Origin: Spirochaetaceae bacterium
GTDB lineage: Bacteria > Spirochaetota > Spirochaetia > Treponematales > Breznakiellaceae
NCBI GenBank assembly: GCA_031257075.1
Contig: JAIRPM010000092.1
Coordinates: 1-5,111, forward strand
DNA: 5,111 nt
Direction: 5' to 3'
Part shown: piece after piece, positions 5,091 to 5,111 of the stretch
Layout of the letters: each line of letters opens with the position of its first letter
Numbering within the stretch: the first letter of the stretch is position 1
Made by a program: the position numbers and the translations under genes
The notes under the pieces: generated by a model
The model's database searches: none
What the model was told of the DNA's origin: nothing
The model's input: only the letters and a program-made list of their open reading frames with translations

Positions 5091-5111
5091 GCCACCGCAT
5101 GGGGAGTTTTG

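Overview
The window most resembles a spirochete chromosome of roughly balanced GC content, probably a treponeme. The main reasons are a UMP kinase of the archaeal/spirochete type instead of the usual bacterial PyrH, a groES that stands alone without groEL, a FlgF/FlhO-type flagellar rod gene, and a large one-pass membrane protein of unknown function. This assignment is inferred from protein family knowledge, since no search could be run.

Layout. On the minus strand at the left edge are the first 75 codons of enolase (1-227), preceded upstream by tRNA-Glu(UUC) (332-403) and a good sigma70-type promoter (492-520). A 610-residue minus-strand membrane-anchored protein of unknown function follows (567-2399). 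Divergent from it is groES (2630-2902, plus), and the two are separated by a 230-bp region with two mirror-image TTGACACAAA promoters around a GC-rich block. groES converges on pyrH (3042-3731, minus), and a hairpin lies between them. pyrH is divergent from flgF (3923-4771, plus). flgF converges on tRNA-Ala(CGC) (4807-4879, minus). The right edge (4926-5090) is noncoding and holds two copies of an 84-bp tandem repeat, each containing two perfect 11-bp-stem hairpins. It may continue beyond the window.

How the genes relate. These are mostly core functions: glycolysis, protein folding, pyrimidine nucleotide synthesis, the flagellum and tRNAs. They sit in short, mainly single-gene transcription units and do not form one pathway. 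The pattern that stands out is how translation starts. Enolase, groES and flgF have strong Shine-Dalgarno sequences. The unknown membrane protein and pyrH have none, and each has a -10-like hexamer 6-7 nt before its ATG, so both mRNAs may be leaderless.

I see no defence, mobile or biosynthetic system. The best leads are the possible leaderless genes, the tandem hairpin repeats, the mirrored promoter region and the uncharacterised 610-residue protein.
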